This document shows, piece by piece, positions 11,335-21,699 of a stretch of 64,000 bases of DNA. Source of the DNA: Favolaschia claudopus. Its lineage: Eukaryota > Basidiomycota > Agaricomycetes > Agaricales > Mycenaceae. A model generated the notes under the pieces. It had not been told where the DNA came from. It saw only the letters and a list, made by a program, of their open reading frames with translations, and did no database searches. The DNA lies in contig JAWWNJ010000053.1 of NCBI GenBank assembly GCA_037176885.1, forward strand, positions 248,001 through 312,000, in the 5' to 3' direction. The position numbers were made by a program, and so were the translations under genes. The first letter of the stretch is position 1. Every line of letters starts with the position of its first letter.

Positions 11335-12980
11335 TAGTTTACCGCGCGACAGCTGTCAGGAGTGTCCGGTTATTATGTAAACATTTGGAAATGGAAGGAG
11401 TTTCCCACACCCAATTTCCGCTATATTCCAGGGGCACCGTGGCCTCTGCCCTCAGTTAATCACATAAACAGTCGCAGGAGGCTGTATTAGCACGCTGGTG
11501 AGCTCAGATTAGCATTTTATGGCTGAGGAGAGACTCAACCTCGCTGGTTTGCGGCCAACCGGCGTTAACCGATAAATTTTGATCTTCCCCATTTCTTCAC
11601 CATTTTCCTCGTTTCAAGCGCGTAGACGGATGACTGGATGACCAACAATATGGTAAGGAGCTCAAAATCTCAATTGACGCGTGCTAAAAGCAGTATCGAT
11701 GCACCGTGATTCTATGATTATGTAATAAGCGGACCCTCCAACCGCGGATCAAAGGAAACTGACAGACCACAACACACCGCAGGTACGAGGACCTTGGTGT
11801 TGTTCCGTCTGTTTACAAGAGACTAGGAGTTCTGACAATGTTAGCCGTTGGAGTAATCTCAAGCGTAAAGTTAAATCGTACAATTTCTCAGCTGCCTTGG
11901 CTGCAATCTCCTCCTCTGATACGGCCAGGAGTGCCTATAAATGCTTTTTTCGTTGTTTATTTTCTACTGCTGGTGCTTGAATCTTTGTCTATGGTTTGGG
12001 CTGTCGCGGTTTGAGGTTTCGGGCGCTGATTGAGGTTGAGGTTCGAGGTCTGAGGTTAGCCGATCATAGCCGAATCGGCTAACTGATGGTAAAGAATTCT
12101 CACGGTTCACAGAACGGGTCGGACACTGGATAGAAAAATGCTACCCATTTTTGACCCATTTTGAGACTGTATCGGCGTGCTGGTGAGGTACTGTCTATGA
12201 GACTTCTACTATCAAAGCCTCATGAAAAGACACTCATTTATGATTTTAGTGGCAATATTCATCCTACTCACTGCCTCTGGGTGGAGATCACTTAAATCCG
12301 GTAGCGGAGAGGCTTAAATCTAACGGGGTATCAATTATAATTTATCTAGACCTACACATTAGCTGAGCTGCCCTCCAACCATGGTGATTTTCGTAGAAAC
12401 TCCTCCGCTCCCCTTCGGATCATTGTGAGATTGTTGCCATCATCTGATTTCTCTCCGGCACGGGCCAACTCGGTCTTAATTTACCTTTTCTTGAGAGCTG
12501 TATAGGGTTCTGGCGACATTCACTATTACAGAAACATGGACCAGAGGTCAGAAATGGCCAGGATGCCTCAATCTTGAACCTCGGCTCAATGCGCTAACCT
12601 CGGTCGTAAACCTCGTTAGCGATCAAAACCTCGCTTCATAACGACGTCAGCCGTCGAAATCTCTGAGCTCAACCTCATTCCAAAACCAAATAATTTTCAA
12701 CGATAAAGTCATACTATAAATGCTTTTTTCGTCCAAAACCAAATAATTTTCAACGATAAATAAGGTCATAGAGGTTTCCATGTGGCGGTATCGGTGTCGT
12801 CAATGTCGAGGCCGTAGGTCGGAAGGATCCCCGAGAGACTGCGAGACTCGAGATTGATCTTGCGATGAGACGTTCCATCCGACGACTCCGTAAAACCTGC
12901 GATACATCAGCAAGAGACACGTCCATTGTTCGATGAAAGAAAGTCGTTGACGTACCATACATTGTTGTAATTTCCAAGGG
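11335..12980. other. No gene; opposed GAGGTT-rich patches
   Basis: Around 12007-12060 the word GAGGTT recurs on the plus strand. Around 12590-12675 its inverse AACCTC recurs. This opposed layout is typical of subterminal repeats of a decayed DNA transposon. The word tataaatgcttttttcgt occurs at 11937 and 12717, and aaccaaataattttcaacga twice near 12680 and 12735. No coding sequence could be supported. Confidence 0.35.
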
Positions 12981-13203
12981 GGTGCGGGCCGGAGAAGCCG
13001 GCACACCGGCTAGGGAGGGTGTTTATTTTCACTGGTTTCAGATCGCCATATGGCTGTTCTTGATTCATATTCCTCTCGCAGACCCCTCACATTCCCTCTT
13101 CATACAAGTAACATCCGATGTCCCTCGTTGCCGACCGCCTCATGTCGCTTAGCATTATTTCTTATCGCTGTGTGAGGACTGACTACATCATGATAATCTA
13201 TTA

Positions 13204-13642
13204 GAGACTTTGCGCAGAGCCACCGGTAGCCACCCAGTGGCTCTCACGGCATGCGCTGTGCAGCGGCTACGGCATATGGTGGCTCGTTTGGTGGCTCGTC
13301 GCCCGCGTTGCAGGTGGGGCTTCAAGTATCTACATGGTACCTCTGTGACTATACCTCAATGTACTGAGGTGTCGTGGTTAGGTTACCAGTTTCCCGCTTT
13401 ATTTGGTGCGTTTTTGGCCGGTTCTTGCAAAACCGACGGTTGGCGTGGAACCTTGGTGTGCTTCCTGGGGGTGTGGGAGCCTAGCGCTTTGAGGTCATCC
13501 AGGGGGATGAAAAAAATGCCGAAGAAAATGAATTTCAAGTTGTTCTTCCAGCCACCGAATGAGCCACCATAGCGCGTAGCCGCTCCACAGCGCATGCCGT
13601 GAGAGCCACTGGGTGGCTACCGGTGGCTCTGCGCAAAGTCTC
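13204..13642. mobile_element. TIR element (439 bp) with about 90-bp arms
   Basis: The ends are GAGACTTTGCGCAGAGCCAC and its exact inverse. The arms continue through ccggtagccacccagtggct and further, flanked by TA at 13202-13203 and 13643-13644. The recurring word GTGGCT/AGCCAC (many copies) makes the arms internally repetitive. A plus frame of 120 codons spans it but looks like a by-product of the repeats. Confidence 0.85.
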
Positions 13643-13659
13643 TACTGGTCTTGTGACTG

Positions 13660-13850
13660 CCGCTTCATTCACTGTGCATCTGTATTCCAGACAGGGCAGT
13701 AGTAGACTGGTGTGGGTGAGGAGAAGACAGCCGGAAATCGTAGCCGGCTGATCTCCTGGCCGTGGGGCGACCAGATGCGCGAGAAGGCACCCAGAGAGCA
13801 AGACGCCAGGCGAGGGCATCTGAGAGACCGCGACTAGCCCAAAAGAAGGC
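13660..13850. repeat. Dispersed repeat shared with 53510-53645
   Basis: The phrase gtgtgggtgaggagaa, then agccgg, a short spacer, ccggctg, and aaggcaccca occur in the same order at both places. No end structure could be seen, so the class is unknown. Confidence 0.45.
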
Positions 13851-13859
13851 GGCTGGATG

Positions 13860-15670
13860 AAATGAACAGGTGGACATCCACTCTAGATGTGAACACAAGT
13901 ATCTAGATTCTAGGAGCGCACGGAAACACATGGAAAGAACTTGAGAGGAGATGTCCGACCCGAAATCATGATTTATGAGCGGGATTGAGAATGATGAATA
14001 TACAAACTGAGCGGCCAATGTTCGAGCTCGGAGCGGCACAGGAGATTACTTGACTCGGCGTCAGTCAAGCTGTATATTAGCACTTTTTGCGGCCGTTTGA
14101 GTTAAAGTATCCGTGTATGTTGAAAGCGAGACCAGGATCAAGTTCAAAAAGCAGCCCCCATCAGAGCCCCGGTGTCATAGTAAGTGCAGGCAGCGTAAAT
14201 TTTGGCAGTTAATTTCATGCGTAGTGGATCGGCGAAGGAAGCTCAGTGAAGCAACCGGGAGCACAGCTGTAAAGGGTCACTAGTTCAGTAGTTGGAACTC
14301 AGAGAACTCCGAATTCGATAGTAGCGGAATCACAATAAGTTGAATCAACCGTGGGATCCACGGCTCGCGTGGCTCATCGCAAAACAAGCAGGTCCACCAG
14401 AACCAGGACGAACTCGTAATACAGTCGCCGGGAAACAAACTTGAATGTCACCGGGTTGTGGAGACGGCAGCGCGTATGGAAGTCCAAGGACCAGGAACAC
14501 TGGACTGAGGTCGTCTTCTGAGCTTTGAAGCAGATAAGCTGGAACGATGCCTCGAATACGGCATGAGCTCAAGAATGTAGGCTCAGATCTCCGAATCCGA
14601 GGGGGGAAGTAGCCTCGGAGTGAGTTCCGCCGGAAAGAGATGGCATTAAGAGAACACGATGCGTTTGAATTAATGGATAGTGAGTCGATGTGCACAAAGC
14701 GCATAGCGCAAGTTCGTTGAATGGGCCTATAAACCGAGCCAGCGAGCCGTTCATAGACATAGACAAGCGCGAGGTTGAGCCTCAGAGCATCCGCATCCGC
14801 GTAGGGTCACAAATCGAGAGCAACGAAACTCAATTGAGTGTGTCAGAGTACGGCCGGCTCATAGTGCGAGCGAGAAGCCCAGGGATAATATAGAAGTGAT
14901 GGTAATCGGAATCGGAATTGATTCAAATTGTAGCGCAAGTAGCAAGTTTTCGAATAGATTTGACATAAGTAAGATTTCATGCCCTAAGCGTAACAGAAGC
15001 ACAGTAAACGGATTCATGGAGGATAGTTGATCGCCATTATCCGCTCATTGAGGGAAGCTCGAGTGCGTTGAAACAGAGATAGCGGTCGCGCAAGCAGTGG
15101 CGGGTAGAGGAAACCCGCGCTCATAGAAGCCCCGAACGGAGCCCATGAATGTATGCTAAAATGACATTTAGTCCATGTAGGTGTCTCAATCCACTTTACC
15201 GAAAACACAACTTTCTCAGATCTTGGTCAATTCTCATGAAATAAAGCATTTTTGGATGGGATTCAATATTCTAAGTCATGTTTTATCATCAGATTTGGCT
15301 GATATGCCCTCCTTGACACACAATTCATCAAAACATCCAAAACACATATTTGAGAATATGAGATCAGAAGTGCACAAGAAGGTTGGATTTATGACAAAAA
15401 GGAGTTTTTCAGATAAAGGACACAAGCTTTATTGACTTGAAGCAAGCTTAACAACAAGTGATGAACCAAGGGTAAGGAAATATAGACATAAATGACATTG
15501 GATGAGATATCAACAATAGTCTTAGAATGTCGCACATTTGATACACAGACTTCATGCACAATCACCTCAGGAAGTGAGGGTACACATTACAAAGTTTATT
15601 TGTCCAGTACATGTACCATGATCACTGAGGCAAGAATTTCCTGATGTAGGGTAAATTCATTGTATAGCTG
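13860..15670. other. No gene supported
   Basis: Minus-strand frames at 13665-14039 (124 codons) and 14345-14704 (119 codons) are open but carry no motif that I recognise. The first overlaps the dispersed repeat. 14.9-15.6 kb is A/T-rich with no sign of coding. Confidence 0.3.
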
Positions 15671-15674
15671 CATA

Positions 15675-15844
15675 CTGTAGCCTTCTGTATGACTGAAACG
15701 TAACGCGTAACGGACGGCTGTTTCTGCTGACGAATCACCTATATATGGTAAGTCTCCTTCCTTAAAAGGGTGATTTGTAAGCCGTTTCAGCCGTTTCAGC
15801 CTGTAACGGTCCAAAATTGGTTTCAGTCATACAGAGCGGTACAG
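15675..15844. mobile_element. MITE (170 bp), CTGTA...TGTATGACTG family, copy 1
   Basis: The ends are CTGTAGCCTTCTGTATGACT and the inverse (agtcatacagagcggtacag), flanked by TA at 15673-15674 and 15845-15846. Inside are words based on acgcgtaacgg and its inverse ccgtttcagcctgtaacgg. Other copies are at 41194-41343 (in a CENP-C-like gene) and 60047-60214 (in a Copia element). Confidence 0.85.
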
Positions 15845-15849
15845 TATTA

Positions 15850-16500
15850 GATAGTCATAAGAATGCTAAGACATTCAAGGATACTTCAATTATGTAGCAT
15901 GACCTTATCAGAGTATATGGAACACTTTATGATAACTATATTGCATTTGGTAGATTCAGTCTGAGTATTTCAACAGTTTCACAGGCTTGCACTGCTGTTT
16001 TGCAAAGTTATAGAACTGCATTGTTTTCAAACACCATTCAAAAATCAGTATAAGCTGTTATCAGCAACAGCCTACATTGGCTATGCATAAGTAGGAGCAT
16101 TTTATGAGAAATTTCCTTTTTTGGGTGCTAGGAGTCAGTATCCAAAAAGGAATGTTGTGATTGAGGCTCGCAAAAGGCTGCCTACTAGAAAGGAAGGCGG
16201 CACGATGGTAAGTGGGTCTGATGGAAAGATATTGCAATGCTTAGTTGGTGTATTAGTAGTAGATGTTTATGCTGTTCTATTGCTGTCAGGGGTTTGCTGG
16301 GTCAAGCCCTGATATGGTTGCTTTTTTGGTTGCCTTAAATTTCAGCTCTTCTGCTCTGCCACGTACTGTAATGTTCAGATGGACAATCATTTCACGCCAC
16401 ATTTTTTCTTTTGCTGTCACCTCAATTTCTCAGCGTGTGAAACACCCTATCAAAATATGAGTAGCTTCTCCCTAGCTGACTGGCACATAATATTCTTATA
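15850..16500. other. No recognisable gene
   Basis: A/T-rich sequence with short frames only. Nothing identified. Confidence 0.35.
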
Positions 16501-17480
16501 GTTTTACAAAGCAGAACCCTAGTCGCAAGGAGGATAATAATATATGATAGGCAAGATGATGTTATCTAGCGGGTATGCGTACTATGAGCTGTAATTCGCT
16601 AAGTAGAGCAAGTAATATTGTTCCATCTAACAAGCAGAGCCAGTGAATTAGGCACTGAAATAATATATCTGATGGTCAGCTGGGTCTTGTTGCACAGCCA
16701 ATGTAATATTATTACCAGTGTGACAATTGTGTCAGCTCAACACTCACAACCAGACTGGATGATATTCTCTGCATCGGGAGCTGGAATCAGCTACGTAAGG
16801 GATATCTTAGTATTATAGGTGGGTCACAGGTACAAAAATATTTGTTACCTCTACCAGCTCATCTCTAGTCAGACAGGCAACAAATATTCTTCTTCACAAT
16901 GAGCTCTTGCTAGAAATTTGGCTGCAATAATAATATGGTGCTCTACAGGGTCCATTGGCTGTCTCCAAGAGGCTAGGGCCAATATTATTATTCACTTGGA
17001 CAGCTGTTACCATCTGTCAAGGCAAGATGTTTTCTGTGTCGCTGAACAGCTCACGCCAGTCATGCAGGTGAACAAGTATTAATGCTTCCAACCTCACTAA
17101 TGAGCTGAGTGCTAACAACCCAAGTGACTTGGCTGTGAGCTGTAAGCTACTCAGCTGGCCGAAAAATACTATTGTATTACACCAGCTCGATCAGCTCGAT
17201 GCTAAGGTTCTAAGGAAATAATATTCCAGCACCTCCACAGGGTAGTCAGCTGTCACCTGAATAGCTTGGAAAGAAATATTTTTTGGAGTAGTCTAAGGTG
17301 AGCAGTCCCTTGTTGTGTAGGGAGAATAATATTATATACCACCGGAGCCTAGCATCTGGAGGCAATATTCTTTTGGAAATCAACCTCTCTTACTGCTCCA
17401 ATACAGGGTCAGCTGGTACCTAAATATCAGGCACCATAATATTATAACTCCCCAGAGAAACAAATATTGTCACCCTAAAC
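16500..17480. repeat. AATATT/AGCT-studded segment
   Basis: Over about 1 kb the palindrome AATATT occurs roughly every 50-100 bases (for example 16614, 16705, 16838, 16883, 16981, 17220 and then several to 17465). It alternates with CAGCT/GAGCT words, of which I count well over fifteen. No coding sequence, terminal repeat or clear tandem period explains it. It could be a very degenerate satellite, a protein-binding array or part of a decayed element. Confidence 0.5.
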
Positions 17481-17589
17481 ACTAGGCCTCAGCTGCGAAT
17501 CCGGCGGATTTCGGGGGACCCTACGATCTAGCCATTAATCATCTGTAGGGGACCTGCTATCTAGGGCATTATGGACTGTATATTGTGAC

Positions 17590-18010
17590 ATACCCTATGT
17601 GCCAGACGGGAGCAATACGGGCTGGCCTAAACAGCTACAGGGTGCTGCCTTGAGGGAAGACCTGGAGCATTGCTAGGGCGATACTGCAGAGTCTATGCAT
17701 TATGTAGAGGCTATGCCTCCATAGCTCTGCTATTCACCCCAGCATGCATCCCCCGAGTCTGTGACTCGCAGCGTGCAGAGCATCTGGGATGCACCATAGC
17801 TCATACCTCTTGCCAGACGAGAGCTATAGAGGCTGGCCCAGGGATCTCTGTGGAACATAGATCTGGAGCTTAGCCGGGGCGCACTGCAGACGCAGTCCAG
17901 AGTCTACAGATGAACACCTTCCTTGTGTAGCTCTGCTAGTCCGCCCTGGCTGCCAGCTGGGAATAGGCATCTGGACTAGGTCGCAGATGCCATTGCGGCA
18001 GACAATAATG
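17590..18010. repeat. Degenerate tandem repeat, period about 205 bp
   Basis: The order 'gccagacg-gagc-ata-ggctggcc ... gacctggagc/gatctggagc ... ctgcaga ... agtcta ... tagctctgcta' appears at about 17600-17735 and again at about 17813-17945. The two units differ by many substitutions and indels. Between and after them lie related 'gcatctgg' and 'gcagagcat' words. No coding function is seen. Confidence 0.45.
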
Positions 18011-18499
18011 CAGAGCATTGATGCCGCATTCTCCAATAAAGCTGGCCAACTTTTTTTTCCCTCCTTCTCAATGGAAATTCTACATCCTAGGGATGCAGGA
18101 TTTGGGGGGCCATTGTGATGCTATCCTGGGATGAGCATGCTCAATTGTTGCTTCATGGCAGGCACCAACCGTGTGGGGGGCACCGTGATAGGCCTATATT
18201 ATATTTATGTACTTACACGTTTGTTACCTTATATTCCGCTTGTCAACTATTACATAATACAATCTTGCTTTACAATCTACGACGATGTGTGAAGACTGAG
18301 ATCTACTTACGCTGCGAACCACAGCTCTTGGTTGGACCCCCTGCTTGCCTGAACACGCGTCTAACTGTTCCATGGCCCCGGTGTTGCACGGGCTCCGACC
18401 GCGGGTAACACGGTCCCTCGTCGATGGGACACAACGATGGCGAGCGCTCTCGACGCGCTCGTCCCACCACTCATGACCTCTGCGCCTCAATAGCGCAGG

Positions 18500-18838
18500 T
18501 CACCCCTTTGCCTCTCTCCCAAGAAGCCGCCGAAACGACTCGCATCACACTTGGGTCTATGTTCAACGCGCTCAGGTATGAGCCCTTACTCGGACTGATT
18601 CGTCCTTTTAGCTCAAGTTTTGATAGAACTCAGCTCCTACCGCCGTTCGCATCGTCGAGATCCTTGCACGTGAAGGAGCAGCCTCATTGAAATATCCTGG
18701 CAATGTCGCAGTCATAGCAAACTCCTTCATCGTCTTGGATGTCAAAGACCCTCGATTGAATATGCCTGTTCTTGTTCCAGCCCAGGAAGACAGCATTCTT
18801 GTGTATCCGAAGGTGACCTGTAGTATTCCTATGAAGCT
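18500..18838 (+). pseudogene. Spliced coding relic, product unknown
   Basis: From about 18635 an open frame of about 65 codons has a composition unlike the neighbouring DNA (aliphatic and acidic, e.g. a stretch ending in a Pro-Val-Leu-Val-Pro motif) and ends at a TAG near 18838. It is preceded by a plausible intron, with donor GTATGA near 18575 and acceptor ATAG near 18625. Upstream lies a second open stretch rich in Thr/Leu/Arg. I do not recognise the protein, and the exon frames do not join cleanly, so it is either broken or mis-joined by me. Confidence 0.22.
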
Positions 18839-19149
18839 GTAGGCTGAATGAGAAGAAACTGTAGGCTGAATGAGGTCACAGGAGATTTTGCTAGCGCTCA
18901 ATGCCCAGCATGACTGTGTGTCATGCAAATGCACGGCGGCCGCTGTTCCCATTCATCAAGAACGCATTACCACGTCTCCAACAGAGCTGCGAGTATCCCA
19001 TTCTCCCAAGCAGCGATTTCTCATAAATATGCATGCATTAGACAATGCTCACCTTATCCGGGACGTCCTTCCTCGCTCTCTTACAGCCCCAACTCCATAT
19101 CTTCAAGACCTAGCTCCGAGTCATCCTGGACAGCTTCGGGCCTTCGGCA

Positions 19150-19510
19150 AACGGGACCGGCCAAACGCGCCGAAACTCAGGCAAAAACCAAAGCAACACG
19201 GGGTTTCTGAGCACATCTGCTGTTGTTCTGCTGCTTCGGAGAGTTGTCCTAGTGCCGCTTGAAAGTCTCGGACAGCTATCTGTATTCGAGTGTAAGCGTG
19301 AGCCGCAGCCCAACGCCAGCGGCCAGTTTCCTTCTGAAAAAGCTCAGAGCGAGCTTGCACTGCCGCAACCCCTCTGCCATTTTGTCTCGGTCCTCTTGGT
19401 GGTACTTCACATGCGCGTCGATCGCTTCGGCTCGAATTTCTTCGCGTTCCTGCTCCAATTTCCGGCAATGTAGCAACAGCAGATCTATATTCATATAAGT
19501 AGTGTGGCTG
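19150..19510 (-). pseudogene. Coiled-coil protein fragment, frameshifted
   Basis: An ATG frame starting at 19494 encodes about 60 residues rich in Glu, Arg, Lys and Gln with heptad-like spacing (HCRKLEQEREEIRAEA and onward). After about 19290 the helical, Gln/Glu-rich text continues in a different minus frame (QLSEAAEQQQ). This suggests one frameshift or a missed intron in a coiled-coil protein. The family is not recognised. Confidence 0.28.
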
Positions 19511-19729
19511 GCAGAATGGCAGAGTTCTGCCCCTCAATTCCCGTGAATGCCGGAGAGCCCTAATTGATGTTCCGGGAGGGCATCTTGGCTCCTTAGGGCC
19601 GATGCGAGGCACTCAACAAAAGCTGAAAGGTTAGCCGAGTAAGCGGCAGCTCGCCGAATGTCACGTGAGAGAAAGCGTCTCCACCAAATTGACCACTGGT
19701 TGCAATATGGTACCAGATGTAGAGTGGTA

Positions 19730-19916
19730 CAGTCGAAGCTGCCGTATATAATATATATATTGCCGTAACCCATAGGCCTCGGTCGAGCCAAAAAGGTATT
19801 GGGTATGGCAGAGTTATGGGTTTTCACAGCCAAAAGTCGGTCAAAGTCCCCCAAAAATGTATGGGTTAAGGCCGATTATGGGTTATGAGAGCTATGGGTT
19901 ATGATAGCTTCGACTG
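19730..19916. mobile_element. MITE (187 bp), TA-flanked
   Basis: The ends are CAGTCGAAGCT and its inverse AGCTTCGACTG, flanked by TA at 19728-19729 and 19917-19918. The interior repeats ATGGGTTA four or more times in both directions. Confidence 0.75.
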
Positions 19917-19919
19917 TAT

Positions 19920-20580
19920 ACAGTTTGGAATATCTTCATTGAGTCCACACACTGCATCTTTAGGGTGTGAGGGTGCGTGTCACCACATACATGGTGCCCA
20001 CTCAATAACACATTCGCCAGCCGTGGCTGCCTAGGATGCGCTTGCGGCAAGGGGACAGAAGGGGAGGTTGGGGTTGCCAGCGGGGCACGGCTAGAGCCAG
20101 GCAGAGTGGGCGCGAAATTCGCAGGTGAAGGGGGGAGAACGCCGGAGTTCGACGGAGGCTGCGAAGAGCGGGGTGGAGCTACGTCGTCACCGATGACGTC
20201 GGGAGTGATTAGGCTAAGGCCTTAGGCCTTAGAGATCCTCTAGGGCTTAGGGCTTAGGCACAACACTGGCGCCGCTGAAGCATATTGACCAGAATAACCG
20301 CATACGCACCTTTACACGAGTCCGTGTCTTGAGGTTGGTGTGCGGTTACTTTTTTCAATGTGTGTTCTGTTCTTGCGTTTGGATGCTGTTTTTCAGTCCC
20401 TTACATCCCGCATACACGTTGTTGTCGACATTGTCGAGCGCCGCCATCTCTTTTTCGTCAATAGCCTGTTTGCGATGCAGCCATTGAATGGCTAATGGCT
20501 ACGCAAGCGCCCGAATTCCGGCGTACTGACGAAAGCTACGCCCGGTCTGAGCATCCAATTTTCATTCCAAATAGCTCCTC
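19920..20580. other. No recognisable gene
   Basis: A GC-rich patch at 20040-20200 has a plus frame of 82 codons that is Gly-rich and looks like chance. A short run of gcct/taggcctta words lies near 20210-20255. Nothing else was identified. Confidence 0.3.
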
Positions 20581-20582
20581 TT

Positions 20583-20870
20583 GGGCTTATGTACTATGTC
20601 TGTGGTTACGGAGAATTAATCAAGTTTTCAAGTTGCAGAAAATGAGAAAAAAAGAGGGAGAAAGAGGAGAGATTATTAGATACCTCTGCATGAATGTCCC
20701 CAAATTTCAGAGCTCCAACTTTGCTGTAGCGAGCGCAGTCTGCAATTCGGCATCTTGATTTCATCTTGATTCTTTTGCCATATCGAGTAAAGATCAAGAC
20801 TATGTCTATTCGGGTTTGCGTCCCAAAACGACATAGGACACAGCCAATGGTATTCAAGATTGGTCACCGG
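20583..20870 (-). pseudogene. Exon-intron relic, related to 8160-8400
   Basis: On the minus strand, coding-like text (about 20870 to 20690) is followed by a GTATCT donor-like site and a CT-rich intron. The layout parallels the relic at 8.2 kb, with the shared words 'atcttgaatac', 'aagtcttgat' and the CT-rich run followed by 'gcaacttgaaaacttg'. The gene identity is unknown. Confidence 0.28.
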
Positions 20871-21305
20871 CAACTGCCGCCATCAACTGCCAGCTCACTT
20901 TCCCGTGCCAATTCCGTCGCACCGTCGCACGCGTCTCCCTCAAACTCTCAGTCAACTCTCAGTCCCTCTGTTTCTGCTCTCATCTTGTCGTCTCTCTTCC
21001 TGGCGCTTCTTGGTTTCTTGCTCTCTTTGAGTTTCTCTCAATTCTGGTGCTTGGCCGGGGCTTTCACAACTGATGGCAAGTTGGCAACAATACTGTACTT
21101 ATTTGTGAATCGACATCTCGTCTCGTCTGCACACACTTATGCGCCGGAAGCTCAGTCTGAGCGTCTCGAAGAACGCCAAAAGTTGATGTTGCTCTACTGG
21201 GGAGACGTCTCCCCATATCTCAAGCATAAAAGTTGTGGCTTTGGTTCTGGCCTGCGACGGCTCCATAAGGTGCGTGCCCGGCTCTCGCATCCTCTCTCTT
21301 GCTAA
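20766..21305 (+). CDS. Hypothetical Ser-rich frame with one hydrophobic segment
   Basis: A 179-codon frame. Residues about 38-70 are Ser/Pro/Ala-rich, and residues about 70-100 form a strongly hydrophobic Leu/Ser/Phe stretch that could be a membrane span. The rest is unremarkable. It overlaps the minus-strand relic at its left end. No family is recognised, and the serine richness partly reflects CT-rich DNA. Confidence 0.2.
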   Translation: MILLPYRVKIKTMSIRVCVPKRHRTQPMVFKIGHRQLPPSTASSLSRANSVAPSHASPSNSQSTLSPSVSALILSSLFLALLGFLLSLSFSQFWCLAGAFTTDGKLATILYLFVNRHLVSSAHTYAPEAQSERLEERQKLMLLYWGDVSPYLKHKSCGFGSGLRRLHKVRARLSHPLSC

Positions 21306-21354
21306 CCATACAATACAGAAATATTTTTTGACCCCGCCAACCATCTATCCCATC

Positions 21355-21418
21355 CAGATGCCGCCACACCATCGACGCCACATCTGTTGCGTCGTCGGTG
21401 TGGCACGGCGGCATCTGG
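21355..21418. repeat. Imperfect palindrome
   Basis: gatgccgcc-acacc on the left is answered by ggtgtgg-cac-ggcggcatc on the right, with about 30 bases between. It could form a hairpin. There is no neighbouring gene to assign it to. Confidence 0.5.
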
Positions 21419-21699
21419 GTATTGCGCGTGTAGGAGCTGCCTCTTCTGTACGACAACGAGCGAGCACGGAGTGCGTGTTGTGTTTGGAGTCATCGTTGTA
21501 TAGAGTAGATGCACGCAAACGACAAGCGCAATGTAGGCGCGCACAAACGGCGAGCGCGACTTCGTGCGGCGTTCTTTGTGCGCGTCTAACGACGTCGCGT
21601 TGGGTGCTCTCTGCGTCATTCAGAACAATGATTCATAATGCAAAGTTTCTGTGCTGCGACGCGGCGGTTCTCCTCGACGTCTCGTGCTAATATCCTTCT

